From contig DMID01000041.1 of assembly GCA_003449195.1 (NCBI GenBank), positions 1 to 6,997 on the forward strand: a DNA stretch of 6,997 bases, read 5' to 3'. The position numbers and the translations under genes were made by a program. Of this stretch, positions 1 through 5,672 are shown piece by piece; position 1 is the first letter of the stretch; each line of letters opens with the position of its first letter. Origin of the DNA: Lysobacteraceae bacterium. Lineage in GTDB: Bacteria > Pseudomonadota > Gammaproteobacteria > Xanthomonadales > Xanthomonadaceae. The notes beneath the pieces were generated by a model. It had not been told where the DNA came from. It was given only the letters and a program-made list of their open reading frames with translations, and searched no databases.

Positions 1-838
1 CGCCACCGCCGGCAAGCAGGCCGATCAGGCCAGCATCGACCGCCAGGCCGCCGACCGCGACCTGGAGCGTTATCAGCGCGGCTTCGACGGCGGCGCGGTG
101 GCGCAGGTGGACCTGGCCCGAGCCCGCGACACGCTGAAGAAGGCCGACATCGAACTGCAGAACGCGCAGCGCGAGGGCGGCCTGAAAGGTGAAGTGGCCC
201 AGTTGGACGCCCGCAACAAGCGCCTATTGGCCGACCGCCAGCGCGCGGTGGTGATGGAGGTGCAGCGGCAGGTGGACGCACTGACGCTGCGTGCGCCGTT
301 CGACGGCCAGGTCGGCCAGGTGCAGGCCGTGCAGCACACGCAACTGGCAGCCAATGCGCCGGTGCTGAGCGTGGTGGACCTGAGCCGCTTCGAGGTCGAA
401 ATCAAGGTGCCCGAAAGCTTCGCCCGCGACCTCGGCATCGGCATGCCGGCCGAGCTGACCAGCGGCGCCGGCAAGCCGTATCCGGGCGAGATCGGCGCGG
501 TGTCGCCGGAAGTGGTCAACGGCGAGGTCACGGCCCGCATCCGCTTCACCGCCGCACAGCCCGAAGGCCTGCGCCAGAACCAGCGCCTGTCCGCGCGCGT
601 GCTGCTGGGCACCCGCAAGAACGTGCTCAAGGTCGAACGCGGCCCCTTCGTCGAGCAATCCGGTGGCCGCTACGCCTACGTGATGGACGGCCGCACCGCC
701 ATCCGCCGCCCGGTGCAGCTGGGCCTGAGCAGCCTGGGCGAAGTGGAGATCCGCTCCGGCCTGCAGCCCGGCGACCGCGTGGTGGTCTCCGGCAGCGACC
801 TGTTCGGCGATGCGCAGCGCGTGACGATCAGCCGCTGA
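1..838 (+). CDS. Periplasmic adaptor subunit (MacA/HlyD-like membrane fusion protein) of an efflux system, 5'-partial
   Basis: The reading frame is open from base 2 to the TGA at 836-838, giving 278 residues with the N-terminus missing. An internal GTG at 98 is only a valine. Seen: residues 1 to about 90 are rich in Ala, Arg, Gln and Glu with heptad-like spacing, as in the helical hairpin of these adaptors. Next comes a lipoyl-type half-motif, LRAPFDGQVGQV, at about 96-107. A beta-barrel stretch follows (SVVDLSRFEVEIKVPES, about 123-139), then a C-terminal membrane-proximal domain with GLQPGDRVVVSGSDL near 253-267. Family knowledge: such adaptors bridge an inner-membrane pump and a TolC-type outer-membrane channel. 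The ABC ATPase and MacB-type permease downstream indicate an ABC pump (MacA-like role) rather than an RND pump. The missing part should hold the N-terminal anchor or signal and the first lipoyl half. The substrate is unknown. Confidence 0.9.
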   Translation, partial: ATAGKQADQASIDRQAADRDLERYQRGFDGGAVAQVDLARARDTLKKADIELQNAQREGGLKGEVAQLDARNKRLLADRQRAVVMEVQRQVDALTLRAPFDGQVGQVQAVQHTQLAANAPVLSVVDLSRFEVEIKVPESFARDLGIGMPAELTSGAGKPYPGEIGAVSPEVVNGEVTARIRFTAAQPEGLRQNQRLSARVLLGTRKNVLKVERGPFVEQSGGRYAYVMDGRTAIRRPVQLGLSSLGEVEIRSGLQPGDRVVVSGSDLFGDAQRVTISR

Positions 839-940
839 GCGCCATGCCCATGCCCGCCGCACCCTCCCCTTTTCCGTCCCTGCCGCATCGGCCCGCTTCG
901 CCGCGCGCCGTGCCGACACTCTCCCGGCACCGCATGGCGG

Positions 941-979
941 CGGCGCGGACGGTTTCTTGTCCCCCCCGTCCCGGCGCCG
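941..979 (+). other. Long GC-rich hairpin in the adaptor-ATPase intergenic region
   Basis: The arms are C+GGCGC+GGACGG (941-952) and CCGTCC (966-971) followed, after a two-base bulge (972-973), by GCGCC+G (974-979). This gives 12 pairs closing a 13-nt pyrimidine-rich loop (953-965) that contains part of a seven-C run (961-967). The hairpin sits 34 bases before the ATPase start and is followed only by TTT, so it is not a classical intrinsic terminator. It could stabilise mRNA ends, act as an attenuator, or be a by-product of GC-rich sequence. The pairing is seen directly; any function is inferred. Confidence 0.4.
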
Positions 980-1000
980 TTTGAACGCCCGCCCCCCTCC

Positions 1001-1006
1001 AGAGGA
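1001..1006 (+). promoter_or_regulatory. Ribosome binding site of the ABC ATPase gene
   Basis: AGAGGA lies 7 bases before the ATG at 1014. It decides the start: the same frame is open back to a TTG at 957, but that codon has no comparable site, and ABC ATPase homology begins at 1014. Confidence 0.7.
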
Positions 1007-1013
1007 ACACGAC

Positions 1014-1691
1014 ATGCTCGAGATGCGCCAGGTATCCAAGGTCTACCGCACCGAACAGGTGGAAACGCACGCGCTGCGCGCGCTCGACCTGCACGTGAAG
1101 GAAGGCGAGTTCGTCGCCGTCACCGGCCCGTCCGGTTCGGGCAAGACCACCTTCCTCAACATTGCCGGTCTGCTGGAAACCTTCACCAGCGGCACCTACC
1201 TGCTCGACGGCGAAGATGTCAGCCACCTCGGCGACGACGCCCGCTCGCGCCTGCGCAACCGCAAGATCGGCTTCATCTTCCAGGGCTTCAATCTGATCCC
1301 GGACCTCAACCTGTTCGACAACGTCGATGTGCCGCTGCGCTACCGCGGCATGCCCGCCGCCGAACGCCGCCAGCGCATCGAGAAGGCGCTGGCCGACGTC
1401 GGCCTCGGCTCGCGCATGAAGCATTACCCAGCCGAGCTGTCCGGCGGCCAGCAGCAGCGCGTGGCCATTGCCCGCGCATTGATCAACGACCCGCCGATCC
1501 TGCTGGCCGACGAGCCCACCGGCGCGTTGGACAGCCGCACCGGCGAGGAGATCCTGGCCCTGTTCAAGCGCCTGCGCGATTCTGGCCACACCGTGGTGCT
1601 GATCACCCACGACCCGGGCGTGGCCGCGCATGCCGACCGCATCTACGTGATGCACGACGGCCGGCTGCACCTGCAGGAGGAGGCCGCATGA
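1014..1691 (+). CDS. ABC transporter ATP-binding protein (MacB/LolD-type nucleotide-binding domain)
   Basis: This 225-aa cytoplasmic ATPase powers the permease encoded next to it. All catalytic motifs are present: Walker A GPSGSGKTT (38-46), Q-loop Gln90 in FQGFNL, signature LSGGQ (142-146), Walker B ILLADE (162-167) with catalytic Glu167, D-loop GALD (170-173) and switch His199 in ITHD. The length is that of a stand-alone domain of the MacB/LolD/SalX group. The start at 1014 has AGAGGA 7 bases upstream. The stop overlaps the permease start as ATGA (1688-1691), so the two are very likely translationally coupled. In E. coli MacB the ATPase and permease are one polypeptide; here they are separate genes. 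LolD-type lipoprotein release is less likely because of the adaptor upstream. The function as an ABC ATPase is certain; the exported substrate is not. Confidence 0.96.
   Translation: MLEMRQVSKVYRTEQVETHALRALDLHVKEGEFVAVTGPSGSGKTTFLNIAGLLETFTSGTYLLDGEDVSHLGDDARSRLRNRKIGFIFQGFNLIPDLNLFDNVDVPLRYRGMPAAERRQRIEKALADVGLGSRMKHYPAELSGGQQQRVAIARALINDPPILLADEPTGALDSRTGEEILALFKRLRDSGHTVVLITHDPGVAAHADRIYVMHDGRLHLQEEAA
1675..1683 (+). promoter_or_regulatory. Strong ribosome binding site of the permease gene, inside the ATPase coding end
   Basis: AGGAGGAGG lies within the last codons of the ATPase gene and ends 4 bases before the ATG at 1688. A full AGGAGG copy (1675-1680) is 7 bases from the start. With the ATGA overlap, this supports coupled translation of ATPase and permease. 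Confidence 0.75.
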
Positions 1692-2932
1692 ACTTCACCG
1701 ACATCCTGCGCACCGCGATCTTCTCGCTGCGCGGCAACTGGATGCGCAGCGCGCTGACCTCGCTGGGCGTGATCATCGGCATCGCCGCGGTGATCGTGAT
1801 GGTCTCGGTCGGGCAGGGCACGCAGGCGCAGATCGACAAGCAGATGTCCGGCCTGGGCGCGCAGCGGCTGGACATCATGCCCGGCTCCGGCAAGGGGCCA
1901 CCGGGCGCGGGCGGCGCGCGCCAGAGCGCCAGCAGCTTCTTCACCCTCAGCGAGGGCGATGTGGACGCCATCCGCGAACAGGTGCCCGAAGTGCAGTGCG
2001 TGGCCGGCGTGCTGCGCGGCAGCGTGCAGGTGGTGTACGCCGAGAACAACGCCTCCACCAGTTGGCAGGGTGTGCAGCCGGATTTCTTCTTGATCAACAG
2101 CTGGACGCTGGATCAGGGCCAGCTGTTCGACACCCAGGACTACGGCAGTGCGGCCAAGAAGGTGATTCTCGGCGACACCGTGCGCAAGACCCTGTTCGGC
2201 GACGACAGCGGCGTCGGCCAGACCATCCGCCTCGGCCGCGTGCCGTTCGAGGTGGTCGGCACGCTCAAGGCCAAGGGGCCGGGCAGCTTCGGCCAGGACC
2301 AGGACGACGTGGTGATGGTGCCGCTGGCCACCGGTCGCGGCCGCCTGATGGGCATGATGGGCTTGCCGCCGGGCGCGGTGATGCAGATCAGCCTGACGGT
2401 GAACGACGTGAAGGATCTGGATTACGCGCAAGGCGAGGTCGAATCGCTGCTGCGCCAGCGCCACAAGATCAAGCCCGGCGACGAGGACGACTTCAGCGTG
2501 CGCAACATCGCCCAGATCGTCTCGGCCCGCAACGAAACCACCAGCCTGATGTCGTGGCTGCTCGGCGCGGTGGCGACGATCTCGCTGATCGTCGGCGGCA
2601 TCGGCATCATGAACATCATGCTGGTGTCGGTGACCGAGCGCATCCGCGAGATCGGCCTGCGCATGGCCGTCGGTGCGGGGCCAGGCGACATCCGCCGGCA
2701 GTTTCTGGCCGAAGCGATGCTGATCTCGCTGATCGGCGGCGCCATCGGCATCGCCATCGGCGTGGCCGGCGCGCTGCTCGCCAGCCGTTTCGGCGCGCTG
2801 CCGGTGGCGCTGAACTGGAAGGTGGTGACGCTGGCGGCCGGGTTCTCGGTGGCTACCGGCCTGTTCTTCGGCTACTACCCGGCGCGCAAGGCCAGCCAGC
2901 TCGACCCGATCGAGGCCTTGCGCCAGCAGTGA
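1688..2932 (+). CDS. ABC transporter permease, FtsX/MacB fold (MacB_PCD + FtsX domains)
   Basis: This 414-aa inner-membrane protein has the classical MacB topology. A short N-terminal cytoplasmic helix precedes TM1 (about 21-42, ALTSLGVIIGIAAVIVMVSV). A large periplasmic domain spans about 43-288, followed by three helices (about 291-315, 343-366 and 378-397). After TM2 comes the coupling segment ERIREIGLRMAVGA (317-330), typical of FtsX-family permeases. The protein ends with the family-typical YYPARKASQLDPIEALR. Length and order match the permease half of MacB, with no truncation or frameshift. Family knowledge: two copies pair with two ATPase subunits and transmit ATP-driven motion to the periplasm (mechanotransmission), working with the adaptor encoded at the start of the window. 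Substrates of this class include macrolides, peptides, toxins and lipid-like molecules; nothing here selects one. A Met-rich stretch at about 220-232 of the periplasmic domain is noted in the findings. Confidence 0.95.
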   Translation: MNFTDILRTAIFSLRGNWMRSALTSLGVIIGIAAVIVMVSVGQGTQAQIDKQMSGLGAQRLDIMPGSGKGPPGAGGARQSASSFFTLSEGDVDAIREQVPEVQCVAGVLRGSVQVVYAENNASTSWQGVQPDFFLINSWTLDQGQLFDTQDYGSAAKKVILGDTVRKTLFGDDSGVGQTIRLGRVPFEVVGTLKAKGPGSFGQDQDDVVMVPLATGRGRLMGMMGLPPGAVMQISLTVNDVKDLDYAQGEVESLLRQRHKIKPGDEDDFSVRNIAQIVSARNETTSLMSWLLGAVATISLIVGGIGIMNIMLVSVTERIREIGLRMAVGAGPGDIRRQFLAEAMLISLIGGAIGIAIGVAGALLASRFGALPVALNWKVVTLAAGFSVATGLFFGYYPARKASQLDPIEALRQQ

Positions 2933-2940
2933 GTCGCCGG

Positions 2941-2964
2941 TGCCGGGCGCGGTGTCGCCCGGCA
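2941..2964. terminator. Perfect hairpin between convergent genes, candidate bidirectional terminator
   Basis: TGCCGGGCG (2941-2949) and CGCCCGGCA (2956-2964) form a perfect 9-bp stem around a 6-nt loop (CGGTGT). It fills most of the 32-bp gap between the permease stop on + and the VOC gene stop on -, and it abuts the latter directly. Neither strand has a T-run after the stem, so it is not a textbook intrinsic terminator. The position between converging genes still favours a role in transcript ending or 3'-end protection for both operons. Confidence 0.5.
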
Positions 2965-3447
2965 TCAGCTCACTTGCGCGGCGGCGCTCCAGGCCTGCAT
3001 GCGCTGGCGCAGCTCGTCCTCCGGCACGTCCTCGACGTGGCTGGCCAGCGACCAGCGATGGCCGAACGGGTCGATCACGCTGCCCATGCGGTCGCCCCAG
3101 AATTCGGTCTGCACGGCCCGCTCGATGGTGGCGCCGGCCCTGACGGCCCGTTCGTAAGCCGCGTCCACGTCGTCCAGATACAGCACGCAGCTCGACGTGG
3201 CGCCGCCGCGCTGTCGGGGCGAAAGCATGCCGGTTTCCAGCCACTCGTCGGACAGCATCAGGATGCTGTCGCCGATGCGCAGCTCGGCATGGCCGATCTT
3301 CTCGCCCATCGGCAGGCGCATCAGCTCCTCGGCACCGAAGGCCTCGCGGTAGAAGGCGATGGCCGCCGCGGCATTGTCGACGATCAGGTACGGCGTGAGG
3401 CTGTGGTAGCCCGCGGGAATCGGGGCGACTGCGGCTTTCGCGTTCAT
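2965..3447 (-). CDS. VOC family protein (glyoxalase/bleomycin-resistance fold, PhnB-like)
   Basis: This is a 160-aa cytoplasmic protein with the two-module VOC fold. It opens with YHSLTPYLIVDNAAAAIAFY (about 14-33), continues with FGAEELMRLPMG and HAELRIGDSILML (53-65), then the second module CVLYLDDVDAAYERAVRAGA (about 87-106), FWGDRMGSVIDPFGHRW (116-132) and a C-terminal HVEDVPEDEL tail. The pattern matches the abundant PhnB-like group (COG2764), whose members mostly lack an assigned reaction. His15, His53 and Glu115 are plausible metal ligands by position, which I infer and cannot confirm. The ATG at 3447 has GAGGAG (plus-strand 3458-3463) 10 bases upstream and agrees with family length. 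The frame is open far upstream, but that part overlaps the hydrolase gene in another frame and is spurious. It lies 61 bases behind the SGNH hydrolase gene and may be cotranscribed with it. No specific substrate can be given. Confidence 0.93.
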   Translation of the reverse strand: MNAKAAVAPIPAGYHSLTPYLIVDNAAAAIAFYREAFGAEELMRLPMGEKIGHAELRIGDSILMLSDEWLETGMLSPRQRGGATSSCVLYLDDVDAAYERAVRAGATIERAVQTEFWGDRMGSVIDPFGHRWSLASHVEDVPEDELRQRMQAWSAAAQVS

Positions 3448-3508
3448 GGCGTCGTTTCTCCTCGGCCGGGTGAACGCTGTTTCTAGCCCGCGGGCGGTTA
3501 GGGCGGCG

Positions 3509-4219
3509 TCAGGGTTTCGTTGCCGTATCGAGCCTTGCATGCAGGGCCGGTGCCAGCGCCTGCGTCCACAACACATAGCCGGCCGGGCGCATGTGCAGCA
3601 TGTCTTCGCGGAACAACGCGGGGTCGGGCAGGCCGTCGGCGCCGAGCATCGGCGTGGCCACGTCCACGTAATGGGTGTCGGCAAAGTGCCCGAGGTCTGC
3701 TCGCACCAACGCATTGGCCTGCTGCATCTGCGGCAGCAATGCCTGCCGCGACGGGCTGGGCTTGATCGACAGCCAGAAGATCGGCACCTGCGGCAGCGCG
3801 CTGCGAACCCGTGCGACGAACGCGTGCACGTCGTCGCGGACCTGCTCGGGCGTGCGCCCGGCCACCAGGTCGTTGTCGCCGGCATAGAACACGATTGCGC
3901 GCGGCCGGTACGGGATCACGATCCGGTCGGCGTACCACGTGGCATCGCGCACCTGCGAGCCGCCGAACCCGCGGTTGATCGTCGGCCAATCGGGGAAGTC
4001 GCCGGCCAGCGTGTCCCAGAAACGGATCGACGAGCTGCCGACGAACAGCACGGCGTGCTTCGGCGGCGGGCTGGCTGCGTCGCGCTGCGCGAAGTGCCGC
4101 ATGTCCTGTTCCCATTCCGGGCTGGATACTTGCGCGGGGATCGACGGCAATGCGGCGGCGCTCGCGGACAGGGCCGGAGCGCAGGCAAGCAGCAGCGAGA
4201 CGAGAAGATGACGGAGCAT
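3509..4219 (-). CDS. Exported SGNH/GDSL-family hydrolase (esterase/lipase-like)
   Basis: This 236-aa protein has a signal peptide: positive MLRH, a Leu/Ala-rich core, and likely cleavage after ASA near residue 21. The mature enzyme should therefore be periplasmic or secreted. The four SGNH blocks are visible: block I VGSSSIRFW (60-68) with nucleophile Ser63, block II NRGFGGS (82-88), block III AGDND (113-117) with Asn116, and block V DMLH (206-209) giving the catalytic Asp206 and His209. Block I reads GSS rather than GDS, as in a known subset of GDSL_2-type proteins related to PAF-acetylhydrolase-like enzymes. Substrates of the family are acyl esters, including acetylated sugars and lipids; which applies here is not visible. 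The ATG at 4219 was chosen because the signal peptide starts there. It has no clear Shine-Dalgarno, and the open frame upstream (to 4393) looks non-coding. The VOC gene follows 61 bases downstream. Confidence 0.92.
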   Translation of the reverse strand: MLRHLLVSLLLACAPALSASAAALPSIPAQVSSPEWEQDMRHFAQRDAASPPPKHAVLFVGSSSIRFWDTLAGDFPDWPTINRGFGGSQVRDATWYADRIVIPYRPRAIVFYAGDNDLVAGRTPEQVRDDVHAFVARVRSALPQVPIFWLSIKPSPSRQALLPQMQQANALVRADLGHFADTHYVDVATPMLGADGLPDPALFREDMLHMRPAGYVLWTQALAPALHARLDTATKP

Positions 4220-4227
4220 GGACGGGC

Positions 4228-4249
4228 GACGGCCGGAAACGGTTCCGTC
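4228..4249 (+). other. Small hairpin with GAAA tetraloop in the divergent hydrolase-dgkA intergenic region
   Basis: GACGG (4228-4232) plus CCG (4233-4235) pair with CGG (4240-4242) and, after a TT bulge (4243-4244), CCGTC (4245-4249). The loop is GAAA when read on the + strand. It lies 9 bases upstream of the hydrolase ATG, where a ribosome site would be expected on the - strand. The 182-bp region 4220-4401 holds no other clear structure and must contain promoters for both directions. A TGGCAGAAT stretch (4281-4289) resembles a -10 element for dgkA, but I see no matching -35. Function is inferred only. Confidence 0.3.
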
Positions 4250-4401
4250 ATGGTAGCCCCGGGCCGGGTGCGGTGGCGTGTGGCAGAATGAACGTGTGGT
4301 TCCGGCCCGTGCCCGCGCGTGGCCTTGGCTTTCCCGCCTTCGCGTGTGCCGGCTCGCGCGGCCACGTTCCGCCTCCGGGCATCGACGACTCATCTTCTCT
4401 C

Positions 4402-4782
4402 ATGGCAGATCAACTGGGACACATCCCGCGCGGTCCTTCGCGCCTGCTAAAGGCAGCGCGCTGGTCGTGGCAGGGCCTGTGCGCGGCTTGGCTCAACGAA
4501 TCCTCGTTCCGGCTGGAAGTGGTGCTGACCGTGGTGCTGGCGCCGCTGGGCCTGTGGCTGGGGCAGAACGGCGTGGAGCGCGCGCTGCTGGTGGGTTCGC
4601 TGCTGCTGGTACTGGCGGCCGAGCTGATCAATTCGGCCATCGAGGCGGTGATCGAGCGCTACGGCCCGGAATGGAACGTGCTGGCCGGGCGAGCCAAGGA
4701 CATGGGGTCGGCGGCGGTGTTCGTGCTGCTGGCCAACGTCGCCCTGTGCTGGGCACTGATCCTGGTGCCGCGCCTGCCGTGA
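4402..4782 (+). CDS. dgkA: Diacylglycerol kinase (small integral-membrane DgkA type)
   Basis: This 126-aa inner-membrane enzyme phosphorylates diacylglycerol with ATP to give phosphatidic acid, recycling the DAG left by membrane-derived oligosaccharide synthesis and similar head-group transfers. It aligns along its length with E. coli DgkA (121 aa) at a near-constant offset of five. The amphipathic N-terminus LLKAARWSWQGLCAAWLNESSFR corresponds to E. coli IIKAAGYSWKGL. Glu33 corresponds to E. coli Glu28, Glu74 in AAELINSAIEAVIER to catalytic Glu69, and Lys99/Asp100 in GRAKDMGSAAV to Lys94/Asp95. Three transmembrane helices are evident (about 38-53, 59-80 and 102-122). The ATG at 4402 gives the family length, but the bases before it (ATCTTCTCTC) contain no Shine-Dalgarno. 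An in-frame ATG at 4288 would add 38 residues without family resemblance. The TerC-family gene follows after 52 bases and may share its transcript. Confidence 0.96.
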   Translation: MADQLGHIPRGPSRLLKAARWSWQGLCAAWLNESSFRLEVVLTVVLAPLGLWLGQNGVERALLVGSLLLVLAAELINSAIEAVIERYGPEWNVLAGRAKDMGSAAVFVLLANVALCWALILVPRLP

Positions 4783-4819
4783 CGGCCCGGCCGGCCGCAT
4801 TCCCGTTCGTTTTGCCTGC

Positions 4820-4825
4820 AAGGAT
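4820..4825 (+). promoter_or_regulatory. Ribosome binding site of the TerC-family gene
   Basis: AAGGAT lies 9 bases before the ATG at 4835. It separates the real start from the out-of-frame ATG at 4828, whose frame encodes only a low-complexity shadow. Confidence 0.6.
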
Positions 4826-4834
4826 GGATGTCCG

Positions 4835-5584
4835 ATGAGTTTCGAGTTTCTCGCCGATCCCAATGTCTGGTTGACGCTGTTCACCCTGAGTGCGCTGGAG
4901 ATCGTGCTCGGCATCGACAACCTGGTGTTCATCTCCATCGCGGTCAGCCGCCTGCCGGCGGACAGGCGCCCGCTGGCGCGCCGCTTCGGCATTGCCGTGG
5001 CCTGCTGCACGCGCATCGCGCTGCTGGTCACGCTGGCTTATCTGGCGCACATGCAGCGCGACCTGTTCAGCGTCGGCGGCATGGGCATCTCGGTGCGCGA
5101 CCTGGTGCTGATCGTCGGCGGCCTGTTCCTGCTGTTCAAGGGCACCAAGGAAATCCGCGAGCTGATTTCCGGCGGCGACGACGAGGACCCGCGCACGCCG
5201 CGCACCACGGCCGTGTTCGGGCTGGTGATCGCGCAGATCGCGGTGATCGACATCGTGTTCTCCCTGGATTCGGTGATCACCGCGGTCGGCATCGCCGACC
5301 ATGTGCCGGTGATGATTGCCGCCATCCTCGTGGCGGTGGGCATCATGCTGCTGGCAGCCAATCCGCTGGGCGACTTCATCGATGCCAACCCCACGGTGAA
5401 GATGCTGGCGCTGGCGTTCATCCTGCTGGTCGGCGCGGTGCTGGTGCTCGACGGCCTGGATGTGCACGTGGCCAAGGCCTACATCTATTTCGCGATGGGC
5501 TTCTCGGTGCTGGTGGAGGTGCTGAATCTGTTGATGCGCCGTGCCGCCGCGCGCCACCACGTGCCGGGCGCCGGCGAGTGGTGA
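4835..5584 (+). CDS. TerC family integral membrane protein (YgdQ-like)
   Basis: This 249-aa inner-membrane protein has about seven hydrophobic helices (near 11-38, 51-71, 88-103, 127-148, 158-175, 188-205 and 214-235). The two acidic membrane motifs of the TerC family are intact: LEIVLGIDN in the first helix (21-29, with Glu22 and Asp28) and IDIVFSLDSVITAVG in the fourth (138-152, with Asp139 and Asp145). Motif order, the DPNVWL N-terminus and the IYFAMGFSVLVEVLNL C-terminal helix closely resemble E. coli YgdQ (237 aa), from memory. Some TerC relatives (Alx, MeeF/MeeY) export manganese, and others were named for tellurite resistance; the YgdQ branch has no firm substrate, so metal-ion transport is only an inference. 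The hydrophilic loop GGDDEDPRTPR (113-123) separates the two repeats. The start has AAGGAT 9 bases upstream. It lies between dgkA (52 bases upstream) and the LemA gene (88 bases downstream). Confidence 0.94.
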   Translation: MSFEFLADPNVWLTLFTLSALEIVLGIDNLVFISIAVSRLPADRRPLARRFGIAVACCTRIALLVTLAYLAHMQRDLFSVGGMGISVRDLVLIVGGLFLLFKGTKEIRELISGGDDEDPRTPRTTAVFGLVIAQIAVIDIVFSLDSVITAVGIADHVPVMIAAILVAVGIMLLAANPLGDFIDANPTVKMLALAFILLVGAVLVLDGLDVHVAKAYIYFAMGFSVLVEVLNLLMRRAAARHHVPGAGEW

Positions 5585-5618
5585 TGGCAGGCTGAATGCA
5601 CGCGCTTGCGTCCGTCAC

Positions 5619-5649
5619 GGGGCGATGCTGCAATGCGCGGCATCGTCCT
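5619..5649 (+). other. Long hairpin between the TerC-family and LemA genes (possible terminator or mRNA-processing stem)
   Basis: Bases 5619-5631 can pair with 5637-5649 in a continuous 13-pair stem (10 Watson-Crick pairs including CGATGC with GCATCG, and three G-T wobbles) around a 5-nt AATGC loop. It lies 34 bases after the TerC stop and 23 bases before the LemA start. Only TT follows the stem, so intrinsic termination is doubtful. It could protect the upstream message or uncouple expression of the two gene pairs. A weak promoter-like pair overlaps it: TTGCGT 5606-5611 and TGCAAT 5629-5634, 17-base spacer, preceded by TGC. Both readings are inferences. Confidence 0.35.
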
Positions 5650-5661
5650 TGCCAAGTCCAC

Positions 5662-5665
5662 GGAG
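5662..5665 (+). promoter_or_regulatory. Ribosome binding site of the LemA gene
   Basis: GGAG lies 7 bases before the ATG at 5673. It fixes the start at the lipoprotein signal peptide rather than at upstream in-frame codons, which overlap the end of the TerC gene. Confidence 0.6.
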
Positions 5666-5672
5666 TGGTGCC

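Noticed and set aside
98..838. Separate gene starting at the GTG at 98
   Set aside because: The frame is open to the window edge and the upstream residues continue the helical hairpin of the adaptor, so the GTG is an internal valine.
828..1670. Antisense open frame of 280 codons over the ABC ATPase
   Set aside because: It covers a gene with every ABC motif intact, and its translation shows no family feature.
1643..3244. Long antisense open frame (533 codons, - strand) across the permease gene
   Set aside because: It is rich in Arg, His, Ala and Gly with no domain, overlaps a clearly conserved permease and part of the VOC gene, and is the expected by-product of strong G/C third-position bias.
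1996..3486. Long + strand open frame (496 codons) in another frame of the permease gene running across the VOC gene
   Set aside because: Low-complexity Arg/Gly-rich translation, no start signal, and it crosses a gene on the opposite strand. This is a GC-rich shadow.
3486..3495. GCCCGCGGGC perfect palindrome in the spacer between the hydrolase and VOC genes
   Set aside because: Ten bases of pure G/C palindrome are expected by chance in DNA of this composition, and there is no loop or T-run to support a terminator.
4783..4813. CGGCC/GGCCG stem (4783-4797) followed by TTCGTTTT after dgkA, resembling a terminator
   Set aside because: The stem is only 5 bp and the four-T run begins 13 bases after it, with the TerC ribosome site close behind. 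It is too weak to call.
4783..4834. Possible yybP-ykoY manganese riboswitch ahead of the TerC-family gene
   Set aside because: The spacer to dgkA is only 52 bases, too short for this riboswitch, and none of its conserved internal loops is visible.
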